Below, in pieces: positions 1-8,314 of a stretch of DNA of 64,000 nucleotides. Position 1 is the stretch's first letter; each line of letters starts with the position of its first letter. A model generated the notes under the pieces. It was not told the origin of the DNA. It saw only the letters and a list, made by a program, of their open reading frames with translations, and searched no databases. The stretch lies in NCBI GenBank assembly GCA_030692685.1, contig JAUXZO010000108.1, forward strand, positions 1 to 64,000, in the 5' to 3' direction. This DNA comes from Acidovorax sp. (GTDB lineage: Bacteria; Pseudomonadota; Gammaproteobacteria; Burkholderiales; Burkholderiaceae_C). Made by a program: the position numbers and the translations under genes.

Positions 1-31
1 GGCAGATTGTGGCATCCCGGACAATAGGCCC

Positions 32-1000
32 ATGTCGGACACCACCCATTTGCTCATTCCCTACGCCGCCAGCGCCTCTGAGGGATGCCAGCAAGCCCTG
101 CAGGGCCTGGCCCTGCCCCACCTGGACCGGCTTCTGGCCCGCCTCAGCCCCTACCCCGCCCAGAGTGACAGCGGCGAAGAAACCAGCTTCTCTGCCCCCC
201 ACGAACGCGCCCTGGCGCGCGCGCTGGGCCTACCCTCTGATGACGGCCGCATTCCCTGGGCCGCGTGGCACCGCCACCAGCAGGGCCTGTCACTCAACGG
301 CGACGCATGGGCTTTTGTAGCGCCCTGCCAGTGGGCGGTCAGCACCGACCACGTCACGCTGCGCGGCCCGGAGCAGTTGGCGCTGGACGAAGCTGCGTCA
401 CGCGGTTTGCTCGCCATCGTCTCTCCCTGGTTTGCCGAAGACGGCATCACCCTGCACTACGACCAACCCACCCGCTGGCTGGCCAGCAGCCCGCTGTTTG
501 CCACGCTGGCCACTGCCTCGCTGGAGCGCGTGCTGCAGCGCGACGTGCGCGCCTGGATGCCCGATGCAAAGGCGGCCCGCACCCTGCACCGCCTGCACAG
601 CGAGATGCAGATGCTGCTCTACACCCACGCCTTCAACGACGAACGCGCCGAGCGCGGGCTGCCGGTGATCAATTCGTTCTGGGTGCATGGCACAGGCGTT
701 CTTCCCGCGCCGTCTCCATCGCCTACCAGAACGCCCACCAGCGCACCGACCGTGCCCACCACGCTGCGCGACACGGCGCTGAACGAAGACTGGCGCGCCT
801 GGGCCGCCGCTTGGGCCGCGCTGGACGCAGGCCCTGTGGCCGACTTGCTTCGCCGGGCTGAAGGCGGCGCGCCCGTCAAGCTCACGCTGTGTGGCGAGCG
901 CAATGCGTTGGGCTTCCACACCGCGCACCGCACCCTGGCCCAACGTTTTCAAAGCCTTTTCAAGCCCCAGCTCTTTACAGATCTGCGCGAGAAGCTATGA
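32..1000 (+). CDS. conserved hypothetical protein upstream of recJ
   Basis: A 322-residue protein beginning MSDTTHLLIPYAASAS, with no signal peptide or membrane segment. From memory, relatives of this protein sit directly before recJ in Burkholderiales and are often labelled phosphoglycerate mutase-like, but no catalytic motif of either mutase type is visible, so that name should not be trusted. A Pro/Ser/Thr-rich stretch near residues 230-245 probably links two domains. Its stop overlaps the recJ start (ATGA at 997-1000), which suggests coupled translation. The ATG at 32 is the first good start, but the gene lies at the window edge and its promoter is not visible. The coding call is secure; the function is unknown. 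Confidence 0.85.
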   Translation: MSDTTHLLIPYAASASEGCQQALQGLALPHLDRLLARLSPYPAQSDSGEETSFSAPHERALARALGLPSDDGRIPWAAWHRHQQGLSLNGDAWAFVAPCQWAVSTDHVTLRGPEQLALDEAASRGLLAIVSPWFAEDGITLHYDQPTRWLASSPLFATLATASLERVLQRDVRAWMPDAKAARTLHRLHSEMQMLLYTHAFNDERAERGLPVINSFWVHGTGVLPAPSPSPTRTPTSAPTVPTTLRDTALNEDWRAWAAAWAALDAGPVADLLRRAEGGAPVKLTLCGERNALGFHTAHRTLAQRFQSLFKPQLFTDLREKL

Positions 1001-1012
1001 AAATAGTAGCAA
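958..1012 (+). repeat. degenerate copy of the dispersed hairpin repeat at the recJ start
   Basis: The tail AGAAGCTATGAAAATAGTAG matches the 3' end of the repeat family seen elsewhere (AGCTATnAAAATAGTAG). The hairpin core is not preserved. The recJ ATG and its next codons lie inside this tail. Assignment to the family is an inference from one well-matched end. Confidence 0.45.
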
Positions 1013-2826
1013 GAGACATTCCCCCCCGCGCCGCGTGGGCGCTGGAGCAAGCCGGTGTGCACCCCCTGCTGGCCCGCCTGTACGCCGCGCGCGGCGTGCG
1101 CACCAAGGACGAACTGGACGACGGCCTGGGCCGCCTGCTGCCACCCAGCGGTTTGAAAGGCATTGGTGAAGCAGCGCGATTGCTGGCCGACGCCATGGCC
1201 CAAAACAAGCGCCTCATCATCGTGGCCGACTACGACTGCGACGGCGCCACCGCCTGCGCCGTGGCCGTGCGCGGCCTGCGTTTGCTGGGCGCCCAGCACG
1301 TGGACTACCTGGTGCCCGACCGCGTGACCGACGGCTACGGCCTGACCGCGCCCATCGCCCGCCGCGTGGCCGAGCGTGGGGCCGACGTGCTCATCACGGT
1401 AGACAACGGCATCGCCAGCGTAGAAGGCGTGGCCGAGGCCAAGGCGCTGGGCCTCACCGTCGTCGTCACCGACCACCACCTGCCCGGGCCCGAGCTGCCT
1501 GCGGCCGACGCCATCGTCAACCCCAACCAGCCCGGCTGCACCTTCGAGAGCAAGTCGATGGCCGGGGTGGGCGTGATGTTTTATGTGTTGCTGGCGCTGC
1601 GGGCCGAGCTGCGGGCGCGCGGCGTTTTTGACGCATCGACCGCCGCCGGGCCGCCCCAAGGCGCGAGCGCCCCAGGCACCGGCCCGACCGGGGCCCCTCC
1701 CCCGGCTGGGGGCAGCGAACCACGCGCAGCGGGGAGCGTGGGGGCACCCAGACCGCAACCCAAGCTGGACCCGCTGCTGACCTTGGTGGCACTGGGCACC
1801 GTGGCCGACGTGGTCAAGCTCGACGCCAACAACCGCCGCTTGGTGGCTCAGGGCCTGAAACGCATCCGCGCAGGCCAGATGCCCGCCGGGGTGGCCGCCC
1901 TGTTCCACGCCGCTGGCCGCAAGGCGCCCGTGGCCACCACGTTCGACTTTGGCTTTGCTTTGGGCCCACGCATCAACGCCGCAGGGCGCCTGGCCGACAT
2001 GACGCTAGGCATTGAATGCTTGCTGACCGACGACGCAGGCCGCGCCGCCGAACTGGCAGGCCTGCTCGACGGCATCAACCGCGAGCGCCGTGAGATCGAG
2101 GGCGGCATGCGCGACCAGGCCATGCTGATGGCCGAGAGCCTGTTCCAGGAAGACGAAGAGCCACCCCCGGCCATCAGCGTGTTCGACCCCGACTTCCACG
2201 AAGGCGTGGTCGGCATCGTGGCCAGCCGCATCAAAGACAAGCTGCACCGCCCCACCTTTGTGTTTGCCGCCAGCAGCGCGCCGGGCAAGGGGCATGAACT
2301 CAAGGGCTCGGGCCGCTCCATCCCCGGCTTTCACCTGCGCGACGCGCTCGACCTGGTGGCCAAGCGCCACCCCGGTGTGTTGCTCAAATTTGGCGGCCAC
2401 GCCATGGCCGCAGGCTGCACGGTAGATGCCGACGCCTTCGACACCTTCGAGCAGGCCCTGGCCCAGGTCGCCCAAGAATGGCTGGACGCCGCCACCCTCA
2501 CCCGCCGCATCGAAACCGACGGCCCCCTGGCGCCCGAATACTGCCGTGCCGACATGGTGGACACCCTGCACCACGAGGTCTGGGGCCAGGGCTTTTTGCC
2601 GCCCACCTTCAGCGAAGAGGTGCAGGTGCTCAGCCAACGCCTGGTGGGCGAGGCCAAGAACCACCTCTCCATCAAACTGCTGCACCAGGGCCAGCCGGTA
2701 GACGCCATCTGGTTCGGCCATACCGAGCAACTGCCTGCGCGGGTGATGCTGGCTTTTAGGCTGGACGTGAACGAGTGGAAAGGAGAGCGGAAGGTGCAGT
2801 TTTTGGTGGAGGGCGTGCAGCTGTAA
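997..2826 (+). CDS. recJ: single-stranded-DNA-specific exonuclease RecJ
   Basis: RecJ degrades single-stranded DNA 5' to 3' in recombination and mismatch or base-excision repair. The 609-residue product has the DHH-family metal-binding motifs DYDCDG (about 78-83), DNGIAS (about 136-141) and the signature DHH (159-161), followed by the DHHA1 and OB-type regions. Length fits the family. The ATG at 997 is preferred because it overlaps the upstream stop as ATGA and gives the normal N-terminus; the frame is open further upstream but overlaps the previous gene. Two oddities: residues about 214-254 form a Pro/Ala/Gly-rich insertion between conserved motifs, and the start codon lies in the tail of a dispersed repeat (GCTATGAAAATAGTAG). 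Confidence 0.95.
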   Translation: MKIVARDIPPRAAWALEQAGVHPLLARLYAARGVRTKDELDDGLGRLLPPSGLKGIGEAARLLADAMAQNKRLIIVADYDCDGATACAVAVRGLRLLGAQHVDYLVPDRVTDGYGLTAPIARRVAERGADVLITVDNGIASVEGVAEAKALGLTVVVTDHHLPGPELPAADAIVNPNQPGCTFESKSMAGVGVMFYVLLALRAELRARGVFDASTAAGPPQGASAPGTGPTGAPPPAGGSEPRAAGSVGAPRPQPKLDPLLTLVALGTVADVVKLDANNRRLVAQGLKRIRAGQMPAGVAALFHAAGRKAPVATTFDFGFALGPRINAAGRLADMTLGIECLLTDDAGRAAELAGLLDGINRERREIEGGMRDQAMLMAESLFQEDEEPPPAISVFDPDFHEGVVGIVASRIKDKLHRPTFVFAASSAPGKGHELKGSGRSIPGFHLRDALDLVAKRHPGVLLKFGGHAMAAGCTVDADAFDTFEQALAQVAQEWLDAATLTRRIETDGPLAPEYCRADMVDTLHHEVWGQGFLPPTFSEEVQVLSQRLVGEAKNHLSIKLLHQGQPVDAIWFGHTEQLPARVMLAFRLDVNEWKGERKVQFLVEGVQL

Positions 2827-2865
2827 GGCTGCGGAGCGGGCGTTGGGAGCCACACCGCCCCACCC

Positions 2866-2935
2866 AAACCGTTCGGGCTGAGCCTGTCGAAGCCAGGGCA
2901 CTTTGCACGAACAGCCCCTTCGACAGACTCCAGGC
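2866..2935. repeat. REP-like inverted pair (BIME-like) downstream of recJ
   Basis: The unit CCGTTCGGGCTGAGCCTG continues as TCGAAGC and is followed about 25 bases later by an inverted partial copy, CTTCGACAGACTCC. Similar units occur inside hipA (5128-5158) and near 42781-42842. Such REP sequences are usually intergenic and are mobilised by REP-associated transposases; none is encoded in this window. This copy lies in the gap after recJ. Confidence 0.7.
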
Positions 2936-2965
2936 AAACTTCCAGCCCTCAGCCGCCACGTATCA

Positions 2966-3016
2966 AGCCAAATTGGCCTCTAGCGCTTGATAGTCAAGCG
3001 CAAGCAGCTACGCGTT
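2966..3016 (+). repeat. dispersed hairpin repeat, copy A
   Basis: AATTGGCCTCTAGCGCTTGA followed by a short loop and AAGCGCAAGCAGCTA matches the family core, with some decay of the right arm. It lies between the convergent recJ and mrr-like genes, where its hairpin could help end transcription from either side. Confidence 0.7.
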
Positions 3017-3049
3017 CAGTAGCAAAAGCAGATGCTTGCTCAAACACCC

Positions 3050-3964
3050 TCATCCCTGCGGCGACAAAAACTGAATAGGCCGCAGCGGCAACCGCCGCCG
3101 CGCCTGGTCCGTCAGCTTGCCGTAGTGCTCCACCCACAGGTCAAACAAGGTATCGAGCCCAATCAGCGTGATGCGCCGCTTCTCCTGGGTGCGCGCCTCG
3201 GTGGCGGCATCCTTGGTAAAGCCACCCGTGCAGACGAACAGCCCCACATCGCTATCGCCCAGCAGCGCCATGAAAGAGCGCAAGCCATCCACACTGACAG
3301 CCTCTTTTTGCCGCTTGACCTGCACCTTGATGCGAGGCGGCCGGGTGCCCAGCACATCGGGCTGCGCCAGAATGTCAATGCCACCATCCTTGCCCGGTGG
3401 CGACACCCAGCTCACGTAATAGCCCATGGCCCGCAGCAGGTCGGCCACCAGCTCCTGAAACTCGTAGGGCGGCATGTTGCGCAGGTACTGCGCAATCTCC
3501 GCCCAGGCGTGTTCCTCGGCCTCTTCAAACGTAATGCTCACGGCCTTGGCCGTGTTGTCTTGCGCCAGCGGGTCGGGGTCAGTGCTGATGCTGGGCGACG
3601 GGGCCGAGTCTGCATCGGGCTGCGCGGCCTTCCATTCGGCATACAGCTTGCACGCGCGGCGGTAAAACGCCTCTGGGTCCGTCAGCTCGGCATGCGCCTT
3701 GCGGCCCTCGTCGGTGATGGTCCAGATGCCTTTTTCCTTAAGCAGCCAACCGGCCTTCACACAGTCCACCGTGGCAAACCGCACGATCTTGTCAAAGCGC
3801 CGCCCGCCAGAGTCGTAGTTGTCTGCCTCGTAAGGTGTCAACGTGACATGCCCTGCCAACGCAGCCAAGGCCGCGCTGGCCTGCAAGCCTTCCGGCGCAG
3901 CCATCAACAGCTTGAACAGCTCGCGCAAGAGTTCGCCGGTGCGGCGACGGGTGATTTCAGCCAT
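3050..3964 (-). CDS. Mrr-like restriction endonuclease
   Basis: A 304-residue protein with the two-domain layout of Mrr enzymes, which cut modified foreign DNA. The N-terminal half (about 1-100) looks like the Mrr winged-helix recognition domain (GGRRFDKIVRFATVD). The C-terminal half carries the PD-(D/E)xK nuclease core: the helix YEFQELVADLLRAMGY, then GKDGGIDILA and KVQVKRQ, matching the D...QxKR catalytic pattern. An acidic, Ser/Pro-rich linker joins the halves. It sits beside a type III methyltransferase-like fragment and hipBA, a small defence-like patch. The family call is strong; whether it targets methylated DNA is inferred from the family. Confidence 0.88.
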   Translation of the reverse strand: MAEITRRRTGELLRELFKLLMAAPEGLQASAALAALAGHVTLTPYEADNYDSGGRRFDKIVRFATVDCVKAGWLLKEKGIWTITDEGRKAHAELTDPEAFYRRACKLYAEWKAAQPDADSAPSPSISTDPDPLAQDNTAKAVSITFEEAEEHAWAEIAQYLRNMPPYEFQELVADLLRAMGYYVSWVSPPGKDGGIDILAQPDVLGTRPPRIKVQVKRQKEAVSVDGLRSFMALLGDSDVGLFVCTGGFTKDAATEARTQEKRRITLIGLDTLFDLWVEHYGKLTDQARRRLPLRPIQFLSPQG

Positions 3965-3994
3965 TCATTGCCTCCATGTAGCTCCCATCAATCT

Positions 3995-4222
3995 TCACAG
4001 CTGACCAATCTTCTTCAGCGCGTCTGACAGCCGCTCTGCACCTTCGATAGGGTTGTTATCGAACACCATCATGTATCGGTAGTGAGGGCCAGCCTTGTCG
4101 GTGCTGTTCGCCAGCGTGCCTTCAGGCGCTCGGAAGCTGGACACGTTGTTGAGCACCCGAAAAGGTACATCGAGATGGTGATTCACCACCTTGTCTTTTC
4201 CGACCCATTGCAACGTTGGCAT
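3995..4222 (-). pseudogene. fragment resembling the N-terminus of a type III DNA methyltransferase
   Basis: A 75-codon frame starting MPTLQWVGKDKVVNHHLDVP. From family knowledge, this opening resembles the N-terminus of type III restriction-modification Mod subunits (consensus MPTLxWxGKxxVxNHHxxVP), after which hundreds of residues of methyltransferase should follow. Here a stop comes soon after a different tail ending ERLSDALKKIGQL. It is read as a remnant, or possibly a small expressed protein. It sits about 30 bases upstream of the mrr-like gene on the same strand, so it may have been part of a larger restriction locus. Moderate confidence in the resemblance, low in any function. Confidence 0.45.
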
Positions 4223-4246
4223 GTTGATGTTTTCCTCTGATTCAGG

Positions 4247-5620
4247 TTACCGCTTGCCCAACAAGGGCGAGCGGCCGATTTTTTCTTGTGGGCTCACCAA
4301 CTTCGGCGGCGCTGAAAACCCATCAAACGCATCCCCCGTCTTCCAATCGCCCACCGCATACATCCGCGCATCCCGCAAGCCCTGCACGCCTTCGGCCCAG
4401 GCCATCAGCATGCGTTTGCCAATGTCTTCAAACCCTGGGTGCTGCGCCATGGCCTGGCGCACTTGGGGCGCCACATCCGCCACGGCGTCGCTGATGGCTT
4501 GCACCATGTGCTGCTGCTCTTTGGGCTGGATGCCGAAGGTGGCGGCGATGAACTTTGGCAGGTTTTTGCCGGGTGCCCAGGTGCGTTTGCCCATGAATTC
4601 GATGGCGGGCGGGTTGTGCTGAAAACCTGCGTACACGCTGGTGGTGAGCATGTCGTAGGCGGGCGATAGGTGGGCGTTGGCCCGGCTGGTGTAGAGCAGG
4701 GCCAGGTTTTTGGCGTGGCAGTCGGCGTTGCGCATGGCATACGTCAGCAGCAAGGTGGTGGCCAACTGGCGATAGGTGTCTAGCCGCTGAGCGCCGGGCA
4801 CGTGGTCGCGCACGGCTTTGGCGATGCGCTCCCAGGTGGTGTCGTATTTGGCGGCGGGGCGCAGGCCCAGCAGGCTGCAAAAGTCTTCCATGCCCCACAG
4901 CGGCTGGCCGTGTTCGTCTACATCAAAGCGGTGCACCACCAGGGCCTGGCCGTCGTCTGACACTTCGGTTTTGGCAGCGGGCATGACGCGGCGGGCGACC
5001 TGCATGCACAGGTGCTCGTTCAGCGCGACGAAGGGCAGCTGGGCGCTGGAGCCTTTGATGATGTGGCGGCGGGTAGTGAGGCTGGCTTTTGGGTGCGGGG
5101 CGAGTGCGGGCACGGGCTGGTGAAGGGCTTCGACAGGCTCAGCCTGAACGGTTGGGGGTTCAGTCTGCGCGTCAAGAAACTTTGGCACCACGCCCGATAC
5201 GCCGCTGGTGGCGTGCTGGCGTACCAGGGCCGCAAACGCGGCTTCGGAGTTGTCGCCTTTGAGCAGGGCTGCCACTTCGACGGGCTGGGCGGGTTCGCTC
5301 AGTTGCGCGCCGGGCGCAGCCACCTGCACGCGGCCCACCATGTTGCGGCCGATGACGGACAGCAGGGCGATGGGGCTGGCGCCAATGTGGGGGCCAAACT
5401 GCTCTTGCAGCACCTGCAGCAAATAGCCCTCGGGCAGGTTCATCTGCAGCACCGGCGGTAGCTGGTCGTCCCACACATAGCTCTCTAGCCGCACGGGCAT
5501 GGTGAGGGACACCATGTCGTCTACCGCGATGTGCGGGTGGTAGGTGAGCACGCTTTTAAAGTCGCCGGATTGCTCCAGCGTGGCTACCTCGCGGCCGAGT
5601 ACGTACACAGACAACTGCAT
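4247..5620 (-). CDS. hipA: HipA-family serine/threonine kinase toxin
   Basis: A 457-residue HipA-like kinase; such toxins phosphorylate translation factors such as glutamyl-tRNA synthetase and induce dormancy. Visible features are the N-terminal HipA domain (about 1-110), a Gly/Ser loop SGVSGVVPKFL (about 139-149), the catalytic-loop motif RNADCHAKNLAL (about 297-308) and the metal-binding PAYDML (about 320-325, DFG-like). Its start overlaps the hipB stop (TAATG), the usual antitoxin-first arrangement. Residues about 155-166 (PPTVQAEPVEAL) are encoded by a REP-like repeat at 5128-5158, an in-frame insertion near the regulatory loop that may affect function. The kinase motifs otherwise look intact. 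Confidence 0.9.
   Translation of the reverse strand: MQLSVYVLGREVATLEQSGDFKSVLTYHPHIAVDDMVSLTMPVRLESYVWDDQLPPVLQMNLPEGYLLQVLQEQFGPHIGASPIALLSVIGRNMVGRVQVAAPGAQLSEPAQPVEVAALLKGDNSEAAFAALVRQHATSGVSGVVPKFLDAQTEPPTVQAEPVEALHQPVPALAPHPKASLTTRRHIIKGSSAQLPFVALNEHLCMQVARRVMPAAKTEVSDDGQALVVHRFDVDEHGQPLWGMEDFCSLLGLRPAAKYDTTWERIAKAVRDHVPGAQRLDTYRQLATTLLLTYAMRNADCHAKNLALLYTSRANAHLSPAYDMLTTSVYAGFQHNPPAIEFMGKRTWAPGKNLPKFIAATFGIQPKEQQHMVQAISDAVADVAPQVRQAMAQHPGFEDIGKRMLMAWAEGVQGLRDARMYAVGDWKTGDAFDGFSAPPKLVSPQEKIGRSPLLGKR
5128..5158 (-). repeat. REP-like unit inserted in frame in hipA
   Basis: CTTCGACAGGCTCAGCCTGA followed by ACGGTTG is a near-perfect copy of the REP-like unit at 2868-2893. It lies within hipA and encodes the QAEPVEAL peptide typical of translated REP units. 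Confidence 0.8.
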
Positions 5621-5925
5621 TAGCGGTGCCCCGTATTGGAAACGCTCGGCGCATCGGCAGCGCGACCGGCTGGAGGTTGCGCACGCTCGCGGCGCAGTTC
5701 GTCCAGGTTGCCAGCTTGGCCTTGCACCACGATGTCTAGCTCAGCCCCCAGCACGGCCAGCACGGCCAGCAGTTTGCGCGAGCCAAACTCTGCCGACCTG
5801 CCCCGCTCGAAGCGCGACAGGGATTCGGCCGTAATGCCCGCCTGGGCCGCGACATCGCCCTGCCTGAGGCCGAGCAGTTTGCGACGTGTGGCGATGGCCT
5901 CACCGAGTTCTTGAAGGGTTTGCAA
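5620..5925 (-). CDS. hipB: HipB-type XRE-family antitoxin
   Basis: A 101-residue protein with an XRE-type helix-turn-helix at about residues 6-60 (LGEAIATRRKLLGLRQGDVA, then AGITAESLSRFERGR). HipB antitoxins bind operators upstream of their own operon and neutralise HipA. It directly precedes hipA with a one-base stop/start overlap (TAATG at 5618-5622), consistent with coupled translation. The region after residue 70 is rich in Arg, Pro and Ala and is probably the flexible tail that contacts HipA. The AT-rich palindrome just upstream is a plausible operator. Confidence 0.9.
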   Translation of the reverse strand: MQTLQELGEAIATRRKLLGLRQGDVAAQAGITAESLSRFERGRSAEFGSRKLLAVLAVLGAELDIVVQGQAGNLDELRRERAQPPAGRAADAPSVSNTGHR

Positions 5926-5990
5926 TTGATATTTACAACAAGATTTTTAGCAATACTAGCTTTTATTGATTTAAAAATCAAAATTACTGG
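5926..5990 (-). promoter_or_regulatory. AT-rich hipBA promoter/operator region
   Basis: This is a strikingly AT-rich stretch in a GC-rich region, directly upstream of hipB. It contains the inverted repeat TGATTTAAAAATCA at 5967-5980 (6-base arms, 2-base spacer), a reasonable HipB autoregulatory site. Operator function is inferred. Confidence 0.5.
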
Positions 5991-6044
5991 CATTGATGTT
6001 GCGCATCCTGCGCTGGCTTGCCACACACCGACTGCGTTGTTGGC

Positions 6045-6222
6045 TTAGATAACCAAGGGCGTCTGCCCCTTGCGCCGCTGGCGGATCACCGTCCCCGGCT
6101 CGCTAGCTTCGCGCTAGTTCTCTGGGTCCACCTCGTCAATGATGACGGTCACGCGCTCGGGGCGTTTGTGCAGCGGTGGTGGGCAGATCGCGCCGCGCCA
6201 GCCGGATATTGACCAACGGCAT
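6045..6222 (-). pseudogene. decayed 4-oxalocrotonate tautomerase-family gene
   Basis: Translation of the minus strand from 6222 gives MPLVNIRLARRDL, the typical start of a small tautomerase with the catalytic N-terminal proline (after Met removal). The frame then shifts. A second frame gives PERVTVIIDEVDPEN, the classic family motif, followed by a TAG stop and then REASEPGTVIRQRRKGQ to a final TAA at 6045. So the gene has a frameshift, a shortened middle and an internal stop, and cannot make a normal product. The likely ancestral protein was about 60-70 residues, a promiscuous tautomerase of aromatic degradation or related metabolism. Confidence 0.7.
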
Positions 6223-6248
6223 GGCCGAGTCCTTTCGGGTGTCGTGGC

Positions 6249-6278
6249 AAAAAAAAGGCAGCCTGGGCTGCCTTTTGC
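6249..6278. terminator. bidirectional rho-independent terminator
   Basis: AAGGCAGCC and GGCTGCCTT form a perfect 9-base stem with a 2-base loop, flanked by an A-run on one side and TTTT on the other. It lies downstream of the chemoreceptor gene. Confidence 0.75.
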
Positions 6279-6300
6279 GAAACGATGGAAAAATACTAGT

Positions 6301-6357
6301 CAAACTGGCCTCTAGCGCTTATCCCATAAGCGCTAGCAGCTATTAAATCAGTAGTAT
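6301..6357 (+). repeat. dispersed hairpin repeat, copy B
   Basis: CTGGCCTCTAGCGCTTATCC is followed by ATAAGCGCTAGCAGCTATTA. Both arms are intact, giving a 9-base stem. It lies just past the end of the chemoreceptor gene. Confidence 0.85.
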
Positions 6358-6364
6358 TTCACCC

Positions 6365-8164
6365 TCAAAAGCTTTCCCAATCATCATCACCGCCTTTGGC
6401 CTGCGCACGCGGCGCGGCGGCGGGGGCCGATGACGCGGCGGCAGCAGAAGGCTTTTTTGCGGCGGTTGGTGCCGACGATGACAAGCGGGCGGCCGGTGGC
6501 GGCGGCTTGGTGGCTGTTTTGGTGCCGATTGCGCGGGGAGCGGTGGCAGCGCGCGCAGTTGCATTCATCACCGGCCGGGGCGCGGGTGCCCTGGCGGCGG
6601 CGGGCGGCGGTGCTGCCACGGCGCCTACGTTGAACATCGCCACCACTTCGGCCAGCTTTTGGGCCTGGTCGCGCATGGAGGCGGCAGCGGCGGTGGATTC
6701 TTCGACCAAGGCCGCGTTCTGCTGGGTCATCTGATCAAGATGGGTGACTGCCTGGTTGACCTGGGCAATGCCGTCGCGCTGCTCAGTAGACGAGGCGGTG
6801 ATCTCGCCAATCAGGTCGCTCACGCGGCGCACGCTGGCCACAATCTCCTCCATGGTCTGCCCGGCCTGGGCGACCTGGGCAGAGCCCGATTCCACGTTTT
6901 CAACCGAGGCACCGATCAGGGCCTTGATCTCCTTGGCGGCCTCGGCACTGCGCCCGGCCAGGCTGCGCACTTCGCTGGCCACCACGGCAAAACCACGGCC
7001 TTGTTCACCGGCACGGGCGGCTTCTACCGCTGCGTTCAGCGCCAGGATGTTGGTCTGAAACGCAATGCCATCGATCACGCCAATGATGTCGCTGATCTTG
7101 CGCGAGCTTTCAGTGATGTGCTGCATGCTGGAGACCACCTGGCCCACCACTTCGCCACCTTTGGCAGCGGCCTGTGCGGCAGTGCCTGCAAGCTGGTTGG
7201 CCTGGCGGGCGGTGTCTGCAGACTGGCTGACGGTGGCGGTCAACTGCTCCATGCTGGCGGCGGTTTCTTCGAGGTTGGAGGCCGTTTGCTCAGTGCGTGC
7301 CGACAGGTCCTGGTTGCCGTTGGCGATCTCGATGGATGCAGCCGACACCGAATTGACGCCCACCCGCACATCGCTGACCACCCCCCGTAGCCGCGCCGAC
7401 ATGGCCGACAACGAGCGCAACATGTGGCCAAACTCGTCTTTGCGGGTGGATTGCAGGTCGCGCGTCAGGTCCCCTGCGGCGATGGCGTCCAGCGCCACCA
7501 CCGCTTCGTCCAGTGGCTGGGTAATGGAGCGCACCAGCTTCCAGGCCAGCAGCAGGATTACCAGAATGAGCACCGCCGACGCAACCAGGCCCTGGACGGC
7601 ATACGACACTCGCCGCTGCAGCGCCTCGGCCCGAATTTCTTCGCGGCGCTGCTGCAATATCGTGACAAAGTCGTCCTGCGCCTTGAGGTAGCGGGCGACC
7701 ATCGGGGTGAACTCGTCGTCAGCGTACCGCTGGGTGGCAGCGGCGTCGCCCATGGCCTTGATCTCCGCCGTTTTTGCGGTAGAACCGAGCACCAGTTTTC
7801 GCTCAGCCAGCACCTTGTCGAGTGCTGCCTTTTCAGCAGGCGACGTGGCACTGGCAATGATGCCTTCCTGAATCTTGTTGATGTTGCCAATGATCTGTTT
7901 GACCCGCGTGTCATATTGCTGGGCGAGCGCGGTGTCGGTCGTGAGTGCACCGCCCATCACCATGTTGACGGCGGTTTCAGTGGCGCCGCGCCAGCGTATG
8001 GCAGTTGCTACGCGGTCATCAATTTGGACGACTTCTTCGAGCGCGGCCGACATGGAAGAGTTGGCCCGGTATTGCTGGAACCCGGAGATCGCCATCATTG
8101 CCACCATGAGCAGGATGAACGCACCCCACAACTTGCGGGATACCCGGATATTGTCGAATTGCAT
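6365..8164 (-). CDS. methyl-accepting chemotaxis protein
   Basis: A 599-residue inner-membrane chemoreceptor. It has TM1 at about 11-32, a periplasmic four-helix-bundle type sensor (about 35-188), TM2 at about 190-212, a HAMP domain with the proline in [13 protein letters not shown], then a long cytoplasmic coiled coil. The conserved signalling tip is clear ([20 protein letters not shown], then [18 protein letters not shown]). The C-terminal tail is Ala/Pro-rich and ends DDDWESF, which fits the xWExF pentapeptide that tethers CheR and CheB. The ATG at 8164 follows GAGGAACC, a usable ribosome site. It is an orphan receptor with no other che gene nearby; the ligand is unknown. Confidence 0.95.
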   Translation of the reverse strand: MQFDNIRVSRKLWGAFILLMVAMMAISGFQQYRANSSMSAALEEVVQIDDRVATAIRWRGATETAVNMVMGGALTTDTALAQQYDTRVKQIIGNINKIQEGIIASATSPAEKAALDKVLAERKLVLGSTAKTAEIKAMGDAAATQRYADDEFTPMVARYLKAQDDFVTILQQRREEIRAEALQRRVSYAVQGLVASAVLILVILLLAWKLVRSITQPLDEAVVALDAIAAGDLTRDLQSTRKDEFGHMLRSLSAMSARLRGVVSDVRVGVNSVSAASIEIANGNQDLSARTEQTASNLEETAASMEQLTATVSQSADTARQANQLAGTAAQAAAKGGEVVGQVVSSMQHITESSRKISDIIGVIDGIAFQTNILALNAAVEAARAGEQGRGFAVVASEVRSLAGRSAEAAKEIKALIGASVENVESGSAQVAQAGQTMEEIVASVRRVSDLIGEITASSTEQRDGIAQVNQAVTHLDQMTQQNAALVEESTAAAASMRDQAQKLAEVVAMFNVGAVAAPPPAAARAPAPRPVMNATARAATAPRAIGTKTATKPPPPAARLSSSAPTAAKKPSAAAASSAPAAAPRAQAKGGDDDWESF

Positions 8165-8314
8165 GGTTTGGTTCCTCGTGGTTTGGAGACAACCTCATGT
8201 TCTGCCAACTCGTGGCGGAAACATTAAGTTGCATCAACATCACGCTATAGCGTACGCCAGCTGAGACGAGCAGCGCACCCGCCGCTCACAGGGACAAACC
8301 CGTAGAATGGGTTG

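Noticed and set aside
3032..4027. Open frame of about 330 codons opposite the Mrr-like gene
   Set aside because: Antisense to the nuclease; composition and lack of motifs mark it as a shadow frame.
8165..8260. Possible flagellar sigma-28 promoter before the chemoreceptor gene
   Set aside because: TTAATGTTT is present, but the second box at the right distance does not fit the consensus, so no promoter call is made.
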